The position numbers and the translations under genes are program-made. A stretch of 64,000 bases of DNA, from the NCBI RefSeq assembly GCF_030272615.1, contig NC_081405.1, positions 572,662,252 through 572,726,251 on the forward strand, in the 5' to 3' direction. Below, piece by piece: positions 13,391 through 25,611 of the stretch (within the stretch, counting starts at the first letter, position 1; every line of letters begins with the position of its first letter). The notes under the pieces were generated by a model. That model did no database searches, was not told the origin of the DNA, and saw only the letters and a list, made by a program, of their open reading frames with translations. This DNA is from Cryptomeria japonica. Lineage: Eukaryota; Streptophyta; Pinopsida; Cupressales; Cupressaceae.

Positions 13391-13480
13391 TAGCGCCTTT
13401 TTAAACACTTTGGCACTATTGTAGCCCAAAATGGCACTTTTGTTTCCTGAAGTGGCGCTTTTGTCTTTTGTTTTAGCGCT
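13391..13480 (+). repeat. Short array of GCGC-type motifs at 20-21 bp spacing
   Basis: Motifs of the form T[A/G]GC[A/G]C[C/T] start at 13391, 13411, 13432, 13453 and 13474, so the spacings are 20, 21, 21 and 21 bp. The motif and spacing match the large arrays in element B, although this sequence lies in a different element. Confidence 0.6.
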
Positions 13481-15369
13481 TTTGTATCAGGGTGCAATTT
13501 TTGGAAAATGGGAGAAAGAAGCATTTAAACTTGCCTAGATTCAGGCAGGGGCTCAACCAGGGTCTAAGATTAACTTAGAAGACATTAAAATCCATCACAA
13601 ACACATAATAGGGTTTTCACAAGACCAAAGAGATCACATATACAAGATAATCAACTAAACCGGTGAATACTTGCACAAAAAGGATCACAAAGACAACCAC
13701 TTCTGATCCAAATCACACCAAACAGTCATCAGACAATAAGAGGTCCTATGAGGATTTCTAGGGAAATACAATCCTTCACAAATCAAAAACCAACACTTAG
13801 AACATTCACAGGAGATTATAGCCATAAAAACCATATATCATGAAACACCCATTTCCCGACACTGCATAAAATAAAAAATTCTAGATTCGAATTGCAACCT
13901 TTTCAAAATTAATTTTATTTCAATCAACTCAATAGTAAACAACTGAAATCATTCCCATAATTTTTCCAAAACAATCTTTTGGCAAACACTCATAGACAAT
14001 CTTTCCAGAAAACTCAAAACTGAGAATAGGAAATCAAATCCAACCAGGAAAAGAAACAATGGCAATGAAAAATAAATGAAGAAATATCCAATCTAGCAAG
14101 CTCCCAAGTGCAATTCAAATCCAAACCAAAATCCAAATCCTTCAAGCAATTTGAAAATCTCTCCTGGAAGCCAACCTCCCGTGAATGCACAGGAAACAAA
14201 AAATATACCAAAAATTAAACCCAAAACTTTAATACCAATCGACAAATAAATTTTTTTCTCAAAACAATATATTATACGAACCCTCACATAGTTTGAGGGT
14301 AATAATTAAAAATATATTATTTACCTACCTCCCTCCATTCGACCAATTAAATAAAAGGGTAGGTAGATTTATAATAAATCAAATTAACCAAAGAGGGGGG
14401 TGGGGTAAAAGACAATTAATTAAATACTAGCTTACTCATCCCAAGATAGAATAGTATTCACAAATAACAATATTATTTATTCATCCAATAAATAATAAAT
14501 CTTAACCACAACATAAATTAAATAAATAACCATAGATAATAATATTTATCCAATAATAAAATACCAATGCCTTGATTAAATAATATTAATTAATTAAATA
14601 ACAACAATTAAATAAATAACCATAAATAAAGTAATAATAGAGAATCCACAAAGGCATTATTAAAATAAATATAAGATCCAATATTCAACAGTCAATAAAA
14701 ACTCAATTAAAATATAAATAAATAAAAAGCCATTCGACAATAATTAATAATAAACAATAAAAAATAATCAAGCTCTAACTAAACAATAAATCAAATGTTA
14801 AATAAATTAAATCATGTAAACATTAATTAAATCAAAATAAATATTAAATAATTAAACAATCACACATCTCTAAATATGAATAATCATAAACTCACATCAC
14901 CTTACGCCAACAAAGGGGAAACGATCAACAACTCAAGATTCTAACACCAACTTGCATCGTGGTGCAACTAGCAAGGTATACAACTTAGACCTAGAGTGTG
15001 TGAGGGAAACTATGTCATCTTCGACAACTTGCCATTGGGATAGAGACACACTCAAACCTGTGAAGCCAGTTTGAGTCGATGTCTAGTACCTGAAAACCCG
15101 CATCAAACACTAAACACATATACAATACATATACATCATAATAACCAGACATGTGATAGAGAATCATGACAACATATCCCGCTCGCTATGAGTGATATGA
15201 CATCGTCTCTACTCACGAAGACAGTCACACAATATAACATCAAAACATCGCACAAAATCATGATCATGAAATAGGGTTAGTACCATCATAAATCATATAG
15301 TCCACATGAGTAACAAACACATATAAATCCATCCATCCATCACGTGCTATCATTCACAAGAACCGTCAA

Positions 15370-15402
15370 AAGTCATATGTCATATGTCATATGTCATATA
15401 GT
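15370..15402. repeat. Tandem TCATATG-type octamer repeat
   Basis: Four direct copies of GTCATATG, the last one imperfect. Confidence 0.8.
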
Positions 15403-15601
15403 ATGTCCAACATCATCAGTCATATAATCTCCAAATGTGATGAGTCATATCAAATACCATAAATCCACATTGCATAACTAGCATCATTGATACCATCTAA
15501 GATAGTAATAAAGTCATAAATAACCATCCAAGTATCCACCATATGTCTAAATAAGTCTATCAATATGTAAATCAAAATGCCAGTCTAGGATGGACACTAC
15601 A

Positions 15602-15617
15602 TCATCCCCCCCTTCGC
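15602..15617 (-). other. Polypurine tract of the chromovirus
   Basis: On the minus strand it reads GGCGAAGGGGGGGATGA directly before the LTR start TGTAGTGTCC. It sits just after the chromodomain coding end, as expected for chromoviruses, which have a short 3' region. Confidence 0.75.
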
Positions 15618-15635
15618 CTAGGCTTACTCCTAGAA

Positions 15636-17858
15636 GCCTGAGAACAAATAGGGGTATAACTCTCTCATCTGCGCTACATCCTCCCAACTCACTGAAGAAT
15701 CATCATTCGGATCTCATTAGATCCTTACCTGCTCTATGTCCCGACCCCTGAGGGTCAGCCCCCGATGTTGAAGAACGCATACGGGCTCCAGAGAAAGCTG
15801 CCCATCCTCTACTTGCAATGAATTCCAATCCAAAACATGTGTCACATTAGGGAAATATTGCCTCAAGACTAAAACATGAAACACATCATGGATGTGGGAC
15901 AAGCTGGGTGGCAAGGCTAGATGATAAGCTACATGACCAATCCTCTCCAAAATCTTAAATGGTCCTACAAAGTGAGGCACCAACTTAGAGCCTTTTCCAT
16001 GTCGAATAGGACTCTTTGGCGGACACACTCTCAAAAACACCTTGTCACCCATTGAAAACTAACGATCAACCCGATGAGCATTTGCATATTTCTTCTGTTT
16101 GTCTTGTGCTGCTAACAAATGCTCTCTGATATGCCTCACTTGCTGCTCCATATCCTGCAACATCTCTGAACCGAGAAGCGCTCTATCCTCTAATCTATCC
16201 CAACTCAAGGGTGTACGACATAGATGACCATATAATGCCTGGAAAGGAGACATACCAATCGAACTATGATATCCATTATTGTATGCAAACTCAACCAAAT
16301 GAATGTACTCCTCCCATCTAGATTGCTAATCCATGACGTACATCCTCAACATATCCTCCAACACCTGGTTAACCCTCTCTGTCTGGCAATCTATCTCTGG
16401 ATGATATGCTGAACTAAAGTTCAATTGCGCTCCTAAATCATGCGGAAGGGCTCTCCAAAATGTTGAAGTGAATATTGGATCACGATTCGATATGATTCGT
16501 CAAGGAATACCGTGCAACCTCACTATCTGCTCCATGAAAATATGAGCCACTGACTCTATTATGTAGGATGATTTGATCGGCAAGAAATGAGCCAGCTTGG
16601 TCAACCTATCAATAGTGACCATAATAGCATCGTGACGACATGAAGACATAGGCAAACCAACAATAAAATCCATATATATTGTCCCATTTCCACTCCGGAA
16701 TCAAGTTTGACTGCAACAAACCTGCTGAATGTTGGTGCTCTGCCTTCACCTGCTGACACTCTAAGCAACGTGACACATAATATGTGATGTCTTTCCTCAT
16801 TCCTTCCCAATGATACAACTATCACAAATCTACATGCATCTTCTTGGCACTTGGATGTGCCGAGTAAGGTGCACAATGAGACTCTGATAGAATCAATGCT
16901 CGAAGACCATCTGAAGGTGGGACATAGATACATCCTAAATGTCAAAGAAGACCACTAGAATCTAATGAATAACTTGCGTATCTTCTATCCAAAGGCCTCA
17001 CTGAAGAAATCTCTACTCTAACCTCCTGATACCAAACATATGATGGAAGCGCACTGAGAATGCAACTCCTCAAATTGACATTAAGAGATAATGTTGACAC
17101 CTCATGCCTCTTGCAGCTCACTGCATCTGCTACAATATTCTCCTTACCCTGTATGTACTTCACCTTGAAGTCATAATCGTACAAGAACTCCATCCAACAC
17201 CGCAGCCTAGCATTTAGATTTGGCTATGTGAATATATACTGCAAACTACGATGATCGCTATGCAACTCGAATCGATGCCTAAGAAGAAAATGTCTCCATA
17301 TAACTAGTGCATGTACCATTGCTGCTAACTCTAAATCGTGAGTGGGGTAGTTCAACTCATGATCTTTGAGTTTATGCGACTTGTAGGCAATCGCACATCC
17401 ATCATGCATGAGAACTACTCCAAGACCCTCCAAAGAAGCATCTGTACACACCACAAAGTCTCCCAAAGGATCTAGAACTGATATGATAGGTGCACTGGTC
17501 AAACACTCCTTATGGATCTGAAAAGTTGTCTCACACTGTTTTGACCAATCATACTTTTTTTCCTTCCCTCCAAATAAAAGTAATAGGATGAGCAATCTTG
17601 AACAAACCAATGATAATAGCTACAAGACCCATGAAGCTATGAACCTCACCCACATTGGTGGGTGCTAGCCAATCCACAATCGCTTGTATCTTAGAGGGAT
17701 CAACAATGATACCCTCTCCCAAAATAACATGGCCAAGGTATTTCACCTTTGACCGAAAGAATTCACACCTGACCACATTGGCATACAATTGGTTCTCACA
17801 AAGACATTGCAAAACCTACCGTATATTCTCCTCATGCTCCTTCTCTGTCCTCGACTAG
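15636..17858 (-). pseudogene. Chromovirus pol fragment: RT end, RNase H, integrase, chromodomain
   Basis: In coding order from the right: the last part of RT (SRTEKEHEEN, then KVKYLGHVI), RNase H (VVCTDASLEGLGVVL; ELNYPTHDLELAAMV; then ADAVSCKRHE), the integrase zinc finger (YHWEGMRKDITYYV with CLECQQVKAEH), the integrase core end (FAYNNGYHSSIGMSPFQALYG), the GPF module (VGPFKILERIG) and a C-terminal chromodomain (SVSWEDVAQMRE). The chromodomain places it among the chromoviruses. The RT active site, protease, gag and the 5' LTR are missing: at 17858 the sequence switches directly into element A. Several stops and frameshifts interrupt the frame. Confidence 0.85.
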
Positions 17859-19700
17859 GATCAAGACTAGGCATATCAACATAGGACCATGCAAATTTGA
17901 TATGACGTTCTTTGAAAAATTTAACAAAGTTGAGATGTTCTTGTTTTATCAATGAAGCTGCAAGAAAGATATTACAAGGAGTTTCTTTGGTTCCCACTTT
18001 GGTTACTGTTGTCTCCTCTATTAACACATATGATTGATCATGATATGTCATTAAGGGGAGAGTTTCAAGCCTTCCATCCTCTAGTGCCCCGAAGAGGTTT
18101 TCACCATTAGATGCGTCCTTTATTTTTACTTTTTGATGGTCTAGAGTGCCATGGTACGATTTTCACTAGGAGACATTTTATTTATTTCTATATTATTATG
18201 AATAAAGGCTTGGAACTCTCTCCAAAATAAGAAACACAATTAATTTCAATGACAAATATTTCTCTATGGTCCTTGATAGGAAGATCATATCGAAGTCCAT
18301 GGTTGTAGATTATAGTCTCATCATTTTGGAATGTGTCTAATTAGGGAGGGCCTTGTTGGTCCCAGTCTATGAGTTGCGGGTGTACAAGTGAAAGGCCATC
18401 GATTGATTCAAAGTCAAAGGATGAGATGGTAAAAACATGAGTGTTAATAGATATCGATGACATCGTTAGGGTCATCGCTAGTACTCACCTCGTTAGATTC
18501 AATTGTAGAGGTAATTTGACCAGCATTACTAGAGACACACTTAGTACTCGGGGTCATCAACTTTCATGGTTTAGACCCTAATCCTTGAGACGTAGGGGGT
18601 TCAAGATCCTATAAGATTTTTGTTTATGCTTCACCACTAACATGCTTGTCTTGTGGAATTGAATGGTCTATTCTTGATGTGATGCTTGCTTGACCAACTC
18701 TAAATTTTTCTTTGAACTTTTCTTCAAAAGTAGGCTCACCATGTTATTTAAATGTTTCTTTGAGGTTATAGTCACTAGAATCTTTATCTGAGCCTCATTC
18801 CCATTTGTTAGAATATGATGTAGAGATAGTTGGACTCATTTGCAATGCTGCTTGTGTAGGACGTTTAGTATCAGAACCATGCAATCTCAAAGGTGGAAAT
18901 CCCAATCCTTTTGTTTGTTACTTCTTAGGTATTAACATGGGTTGAAGGGGTTCTACAAGGCCCTATTTTTGAAAGCCAATGGACCCTTGGCATCATATAC
19001 CATTTTTTGTAAAAAATTGAAGCCTTTACCATAGTTTTCAACATGTATCATGATATTATCTTGATCCGATTGTTCCTTTAGGTCTTTGTACAATATTTTA
19101 AAAAGAGATTCGTCTTCCATCTTACCCCATCTTGTAAAGGTGGTGGGATCCCACTTGATAGTAACTTTTGACACATGAGGTGATGACTATGGTCTGCTAT
19201 AAGTCTTAATGGAGTCCATAAGTTTTCTAAGACACATAAATTGTTGCAAGCTATACCTTCCCATTCCTTTATCCTTGATATTGGCCATGATCTTGAGTTG
19301 TTTGGAAGTGGAAGATTTTAATGGTGTAGTATTAATGTATGATGTGGATGAAATGTCTTGTCTATTGGTGGGAATAGTAGCTTTGGGTTTAGGAAAAATG
19401 TTATTGCAATATAAGTATGGATTAAGATCTCCATAGATAGTGATTTCAACTCCATTATGAGGAAACTTGATGCATTGATGATACGTGGAAGGAATGTTAG
19501 ATCAAGATCCAAGAGTTGGAAAATCATGTCTTTCACTACTGGCCCAACTCTAATTGGCAATGTGATAGATCCTTTGGATGAGCACTCTTCATCATCATAA
19601 GCTTTTATGGTTATTTTTTTCCTTGCATTGACAACCCCTTTAGATAACCCTAGGACAATAACCAACTTCAAAGAACAAATATTTAGACCAACTTCTCCAT
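17859..19700 (-). pseudogene. Protease to RT N-terminal part of element A
   Basis: The frame 17859-18051 carries FKERHIKFAWSYVDMPSLDP, equivalent to FKGQQINFAWSYADMPGVDP just before the RT core of element B. Between 18060 and 18180 lies the KVKIKDAS linker. 18953-19174 resembles the glycine-rich (G-patch-like) stretch of B. 19318-19671 holds the post-protease block KKITIKAYDDEECSSKG, nearly identical to B. So this is gag-pol of the same family as B, far more decayed. The RT core itself is lost at the junction with the chromovirus. Confidence 0.75.
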
Positions 19701-20717
19701 CTATTATGAATCATTTTATTCTATGTTTATGGATGAAAGCTTCGATGTGGAGAGGTGTGTTATGGGGTTGTTGAGGAGAGGTATCATCATTTTCAGTGAA
19801 CATAAGGAAATGAGGTGAAGAAAGGTGTCCCACCATGTCTTTACACCGATCCACATGTAGATCGGTAGGTAAAAAAGTCTCAAGTGCAATGCTTTATCTA
19901 GGAGGACCTTATGTGAAGGAGATATACGTAAAATCTCAAGTATGGAAATATGGGTGGGCGTCTTTCCAAGTTGATCAACAAGGTCATACTAGTTGGATGT
20001 GGAGGGTGTTTTTGACATAGCACCTTGTAAAGTCACTTTACCTCATTGTGTTGTTACATTACATTTAAGAGGTTTGTCCTTGATAGTAATGGTGGCAACA
20101 TGAGGGCCCATTTCAATAATATGGTTGACCATGTATTCATAGGAAATGTTGGTATAATTGGTATTATTATCAGAAGTGGTCTTGGGAGCTTTTCCTTTAT
20201 CATGTTTAGGCAAATGATCCTCAAATAGTACATGTTCTTCATTGGATGGATGACCTTCAACTTCAATGGCACCACTATTAATAATGACTTGGACGAGATT
20301 CTCGAGCTTGTTACAATTGCTAGTCTCATGAACCTTGTTATGATGGTAGTCATAATATTCATCATCATTCTACCATGCTGGCTTGATTCTAGGTTCAAAT
20401 GATTAATCTTTCAATAGTGTGATCAGTTTATCGCCAACAATTTTTTGCAATGTAGATTTTATAGGCTTACCTAAATTACCTAAAGGAGTAAATTTTCATC
20501 ATGATTAAGCCAAAGGTTTTGATGTTCTTTGGGTGTTAACTTGATTATTCAATGGGCTAGGTCCTAGAAATCTCATCATGGGTTGGGTTGTCTTAATTGT
20601 ATTCACATCTACAACTCCATTATTAACGATATTCTTGTTCTTGTTCTAGAAACAAGATTTTTCATTACCTTTACTAGGGCTATCTTTGTTATATTTGTAG
20701 ATCTTAATAGTACTTTG
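19701..20717 (-). pseudogene. Gag C-terminal half of element A
   Basis: Nucleotide similarity to element B gag is clear around 20280-20400, the zinc-knuckle-like CDFHRNKGH region of B, but the frame is broken throughout. At 20717 it is cut by the copia fragment. About 185 bp of gag, judged against B, are missing across that cut. Confidence 0.55.
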
Positions 20718-22210
20718 TGTTGAACCCACGACATGAATGAGAGGAGGGGAGTGAATTAGTCTAAAACTCTACAATATTGATCTAAGAAATTTTAAGAAAT
20801 ATTTAACTATTCTACAACAATAGTGAAAATCATCAACCATCAACACATGAACACCGGATTTACGTGGAAAACCCAATAGGGAAAAACCATGATGAGAATC
20901 ATATTCACAATATAGATATAATTGATTACAATGTTTTAGGCTCATTCCAAGGAGCATCATGCACCCGATGGACTTGCAAGACTAAGGCACACTACCTTAG
21001 GCCAAGATACATGGACTTGCATGACTTAGGCTCACGATGTTAGGGAAAGATCTAAAGAGCTTCCAAGAGACCCATTGTCTTCTGACAACAAAAAGAATAC
21101 CAGAACTAATATGAGAAGAATATCTTGATCATGAAATTATCCTTGAACCTTTATGTCAAGAGACCAATATCATGGAAACATATCAGACATCCATTACCGT
21201 CTTAGGACACTATCTCACTGAATATATCACCTTCAAAGCTCTTCACAAATTGACACTTGCCTATCTGCGATATCAAATCTACTTGCACATCATCCAAGTT
21301 TACTTCACATTAATTCACACTCTATCTCATACACAACTCATGCATCCACACTCCTTAAATACAAGTTAGATCATCAAAAACCTAGTTGAGGGTCAACCAT
21401 AGACAACGTAAACAAATTTTCATAAAATAAGCCACCTAGACCAAAAATACCCAATGTGATCCACTCTAGGAGAAAGAGGGGACCCAAATCCTTCACAACA
21501 CATCCTTCTAAGTCGAATCCAACAAATTTCATGCACTAACACATCCTCCAAATTTGCCACCAAACATAACATGTAGATAAGCAATAAACACTAAGTAACC
21601 GGTTGGTGAAACATCTTCCAATGCAAATTACCTAATGTGGATCTCCACACACCATGTAGTGAGACCCATAACAATGTTTTAACTCAACCTCCATATCTGG
21701 ACCAAAAAGTATGATCCAATCAAGATAATCCAATCAGGCACAATGAAAAGCATAACACAACTAAACATACCAAGCATAGATCAACATAACTCACTTGCGG
21801 AACAAAACCACCACCAGAGAATTAAATTGATGTACTACATGGACCAAAAAAACATGTCCACCAAACGACAACACAAGATTCAACATATCTAGAGGCCACT
21901 AAGCATTTTTAGGACTAGTTTGATAGACGTCTTCACTGCCGGAAACCGAGAACAACAAACCTCTACAATCCGTGAACTAGAAAACCAAATGATTCAACAT
22001 CTACAGAGCACATATAATATATATTCAAAACCACATAACATAATGTTCATCATCTAGAAGAACGCAAAACATTCTACTACTGGAGCATTAAGTACTCTTT
22101 CCTGTATATTGAACTTGCCACAATTATAAATTTCCAGAGTACTTCATCAACACAAATTCAACAACACCAAATAGAGAAATATGCATCAAACTCAATAACA
22201 ACTAGCCAAA
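20718..22210 (-). repeat. 3' LTR of a truncated copia element
   Basis: The plus-strand left end TGTTGAACCC, the GTGGAAAACCCAATAGGG stretch and the overall layout resemble the copia LTRs at 25612 and 51297. It ends next to a copia-type polypurine tract at 22211. Only the LTR and polypurine tract remain; the rest of the element is deleted, together with a small piece of the host gag. A CTTTG occurs on both sides (20713 and 22220) but probably by chance, given the gag loss. Confidence 0.55.
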
Positions 22211-22224
22211 CTTCTCCACCTTTG
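22211..22224 (-). other. Polypurine tract of the truncated copia element
   Basis: On the minus strand it reads CAAAGGTGGAGAAG, close to the CCAAAGGGGGAGAT tract of the large copia element at 27066. Confidence 0.5.
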
Positions 22225-22853
22225 TAATAAAGATGAAAAATATTCTTCATTACATTAACTGGTGTTACATAAAGTTATCATAGTGACCTCATATTCAATG
22301 TTGTAGGAGAAGTGGGCAATGAATTTCTTAGCTATCTCACCCCAAGGCTTGATTCCACGTGGCAATCATGAAAACTACTTTATGTCTTGTCTGCTTAGGC
22401 TACATGTAAAGAGGTGCATGAGATAGGAATCATTGTGGGCCACCTCTATACAAGCGGTAGAGAACTCCCTATTATGATCCTTAGGATCACCATTCCCCCT
22501 TGTACTTATTGAATTTAGGCACATAAAAAATTAGGGGGAAAAGGTGACATGGGTACAAACCTATCAAAAGGATAAGGACAAATGTCTTAGATTATGTAAT
22601 CCTTGATGAGATTTAATAACCACATACTAGATATTTGTTCTTTTAATTCTCGTATTTGTGTCAAATCACTATGAGTTGTGCTATGTTTACTTGAGTTGCC
22701 CCTATGCTTGAGCTACCAGGTTGAGGAGGAGGAATATAAGGTTTATAGTGACCATTATGTTGAGGGATATGGTTTTGGTTTTGACCACCAGGTGGAGATG
22801 GATGAATATAATTATGATTTGTTCCATTAGGTGGAGGTGGAGGAGGAACACAG
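22225..22853 (-). pseudogene. Gag N-terminal half of element A
   Basis: This matches the gag core of element B by nucleotide similarity (around 22270-22560), then passes into a Pro/Gly/Gln-rich N-terminal stretch (22700-22850: PPPPPNGTNHNYIHPSPPGG). Several stops are present. It is cut at 22853 by the next LTR-like sequence, so the true gag start and the 5' LTR of element A are not seen. Confidence 0.6.
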
Positions 22854-24094
22854 TGTAAGGACCCGCTTGTCCTAACCCTAATTTAACCATCTTAATAACT
22901 CACAGTTACAATTAAAGTTAAATTATCATTAATGCACATGCGATATTTACGATAACTGGCATGCAAGTGATAAAGAAATTCAACTTCCATGCGGATCACA
23001 TATATCATGCAAACTAAATACAACGTAGCAAAAATGAAGTAGAGTGCGCATGGCGATAAAACAACATGCATAACCTATAACTATTAACGATATCAAGTAA
23101 GTGCACACATGCGTAGAAGTACATAATTCCGTAAGTTATTACAAATTAAATTAACATGCATTATGTATAAATAAATCAACTAACTAAAATTAAATACGAC
23201 CATGCATGCAAGCGGAAAAGAAAACTAATCTACGGAAAGTAAATCATACATGTTAGTGGGTTAGTATGTTAGTAGCTTTTCTTTCTTTTCTTTCTGTTAG
23301 TTACATTGCATGATGACTTTCTGTCGCTTTACATAATAGGACCTCATGGGTCTTTTACATAACTTTTACATGTGACCATTCTATTCTTTTGCAATAAGAT
23401 AAAATATACATCATATAATTATTACAAAAAATTATCTGAATTCTCTGATTCTCTGTCTCTAGATGTGTCGTCTCTGTTGTCCTGGACAAACTTCCTCTTG
23501 CAAACCGGATGACGAACATATGACCCAGGTGTTTTATCTGCCCAACCAAATGAAGCTTATGCTTCTTGGATGCCCATAAGCTCCCATCCCTCATGACGAA
23601 TTTCCCTAGCAGACCAATACCAACTGGTGGGAATGGAACCATATGCATTCATGTAGAACTAACAACCCATCCTGTTGAACTTAATTACATGTGTTATGGC
23701 AGGGAGAAAAATAAATAAATTGATGGCCATCATTACCCTATTGGGGAGGTGAAAAATTCACCCTTCCCTAGTTGACCCATAACAAGCACCCTATTACAAT
23801 CATCCCTCATAGACAGAAAATCTAAATTAACCCCTCCCGGGTTAATATCTTTAATAATATTTATTACAGTTCTTATTGTTTAGATATATTTTCTTATTTT
23901 AAATAAATAATCAATTCCCTTTTCTCAATAATCAATAATTAACTAACTTTAGTATACAAAGACGTAATCTAAACCTTAAGTTTATGCAATTAAAAACTAA
24001 TTGCATATTTCAATTCAAATTAAAGAATTTGAGAAATCCTCTACAACATACTAAATGAATAAACCATTAATATTTAATTCTTACCTCTTAGCTA
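22854..24094 (+). repeat. LTR-like sequence starting TGTAAGGACC
   Basis: A TGTAAGGACC start abuts the broken gag of element A after CACAG. The start looks like a plus-strand LTR border. I could not find a matching end with CACAG, so orientation and length are open. No coding domain is visible. Confidence 0.35.
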
Positions 24095-25025
24095 GTATAT
24101 TAATTTGGGTATTGACAAAAGATTTTGCTTTAAACAAATCTTCAGTGAACTCTAAATCTAACTACTGATATGAGTAGACAAAACTGTATCGACTCAATTC
24201 ATGGGGAAGATTAAGCGTATAAATTTAATAGAAGACAATGGGGAAAGTAAGGCGTGGAGTAATAACCACTCACAACTGAAAAATCAACACTCTGTCAAGA
24301 CTCTAGTATGCGGAATATGAGGGAGTCATGGGGTTAGAGAATGCATTTTTATTTCCTCACAATTGCTAACTAAGGGCTTGACTACACACATCGACCCATT
24401 AGAGGTCGATTTCCTGTCAGAAGAAGGAGGCGTGGAGGCTAGGTGTGGTAGATTGGAGGGAGAGTGAGGCATGGGAAACACCTTCTTCCTCATCGCCCCC
24501 CTTCGTATTTAAGGGTGCAACACCGGGACTTCCCGGGAGGTCACCCATCCCAGTACTACTCTGGACCAAGCGCACTTAACTGTGGAGTTCTGATGGGATC
24601 CGATGCACTAATGCTAGTATTGGCAAAATATTTTCCTTTAAACAAATTTTCAGTGAACTCTAAATCTAACTACTGATATGAGTAGACAAAACAATATCGA
24701 CTCAGTTTATGGGGAAGATTATGCATATAAATTTGATACAAGATAATGGGGAATGGAAGGTGTGGAATAATAACCACTCATAGCTAAAAAATCAATGCTC
24801 TGTCAAGACTCTAGTATGCAGAACTTGAGGGAGTCGTGGGGTTAGAGAAGACATTTTTCTTTCCTCACAATTGCCAATTAAGGGCCTGACTGCACACATC
24901 GACCCATTAGAGGTTGATTTCCTGTTATAAGAAGGAGGTGTGGAGGCTAGGTGTGGTATATTGGAGGGAGAGTGAGGCATGGGAAACACCTTCTTCCTCA
25001 TCAACCCCTCCCTTTTGTACCCTTT
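24095..25025. repeat. Direct repeats flanking a 5S rRNA-like sequence
   Basis: About 400 bp starting near 24095 recurs near 24615 with roughly 90 percent identity by eye (shared TCAGTGAACTCTAAATC, GTGGAGGCTAGGTGTGG and GGCATGGGAAACACC). The 5S-like sequence lies between the copies, giving a period of about 515 bp. It could be a relic of a 5S rDNA tandem unit (spacer, gene, spacer) or a Cassandra-type element, whose LTRs carry 5S sequence. Confidence 0.7.
24513..24628 (-). rRNA. 5S rRNA-like sequence, probably a pseudogene
   Basis: The minus strand follows plant 5S rRNA over nearly its full length: CGGATCCCATCAGAACTCC, then GTTAAGTGCGCTTGG, AGAGTAGTACTGGGATGG, GTGACCTCCCGGGAAGTCC and GTTGCACCC. 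The C-box of the internal promoter (GGATGGGTGACCTCCC) is intact; the A-box region has a few changes. The first 10-12 nt are degenerate. No T-run terminator follows the 3' end at 24513, which argues against a normal active gene. Confidence 0.8.
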
Positions 25026-25606
25026 TTACTGTAGACACAACATGACAGGGTTAGAGGGGAGCACTATAAGTTAGGCGACATGGAAGGAAGGAGCGATAGG
25101 AGATGCATGGAGGATAATTACTCTAGCTTGAACTCATCGCACACCCCCCCTCCCATTCACAGATACAAAGAGTAGATCCCAAAGAAAGGGGTGTGGAGAT
25201 GGATGAAGGCGTGGGGAGGACGTGGAAGGATAGGCATGGAGAAAATAAGTGTTTCCAAAATCAACATAACCCCTTCCAAACTAGCAACAGTTTCGGTGTG
25301 GTTTTAAACAAATTGTCTGGCAAAACAATGTTGACAATTACATAGCTAAGCCTATGACTCAACAAGTGAGAGAGAGGAGTCTATTTGTTGTTTGGTCCAT
25401 ACATATTAACCTAATGGGTGTCAATCTCATGCTATGAAGGAAGACGTGGAGATGGAGGAGTAAACCTTGGTCAATCAAATCAAATCTATAAACCTACAAA
25501 TTCTACGTAGTAATTAGTCAATCATGGGGCGAGAAACAATATTCCAAAGTTAGATCCTGTACTCATTAGATCACAAACTACCATTTTTTTTTGTCAAAGT
25601 AAAGAG
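25026..25606. other. Intergenic stretch, target of the copia insertion
   Basis: No gene or clear repeat is seen. Its right end, AGATC at 25607-25611, is the left copy of the copia target duplication. Confidence 0.5.
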
Positions 25607-25611
25607 AGATC

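Larger units (their letters stand above)
11256..15601 (-). repeat. Probable 3' LTR of a chromovirus
   Basis: The right border is firm: on the minus strand a polypurine tract (15602-15617) is followed by TGTAGTGTCC, a normal LTR start. The left border at 11256 (TGTAATGTCTGCC on the plus strand) is where similarity to element A ends, so it is the natural other end. That gives an unusually long LTR of 4.3 kb, and another insertion may be hidden inside. The stretch is AT-rich, has no readable domains, and holds the 21-bp motif array at 13391-13480 and short ATT and TCATATG repeats. Confidence 0.4.

Noticed and set aside
20713-22224. Solo copia LTR with CTTTG target duplication
   Set aside because: A polypurine tract lies inside the supposed right border and about 185 bp of host gag are missing, so a truncated element fits better.
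22849-25161. Target duplication CACAG for the TGTAAGGACC LTR-like sequence
   Set aside because: The only later CACAG that looked promising (25157) is not preceded by a CA end.
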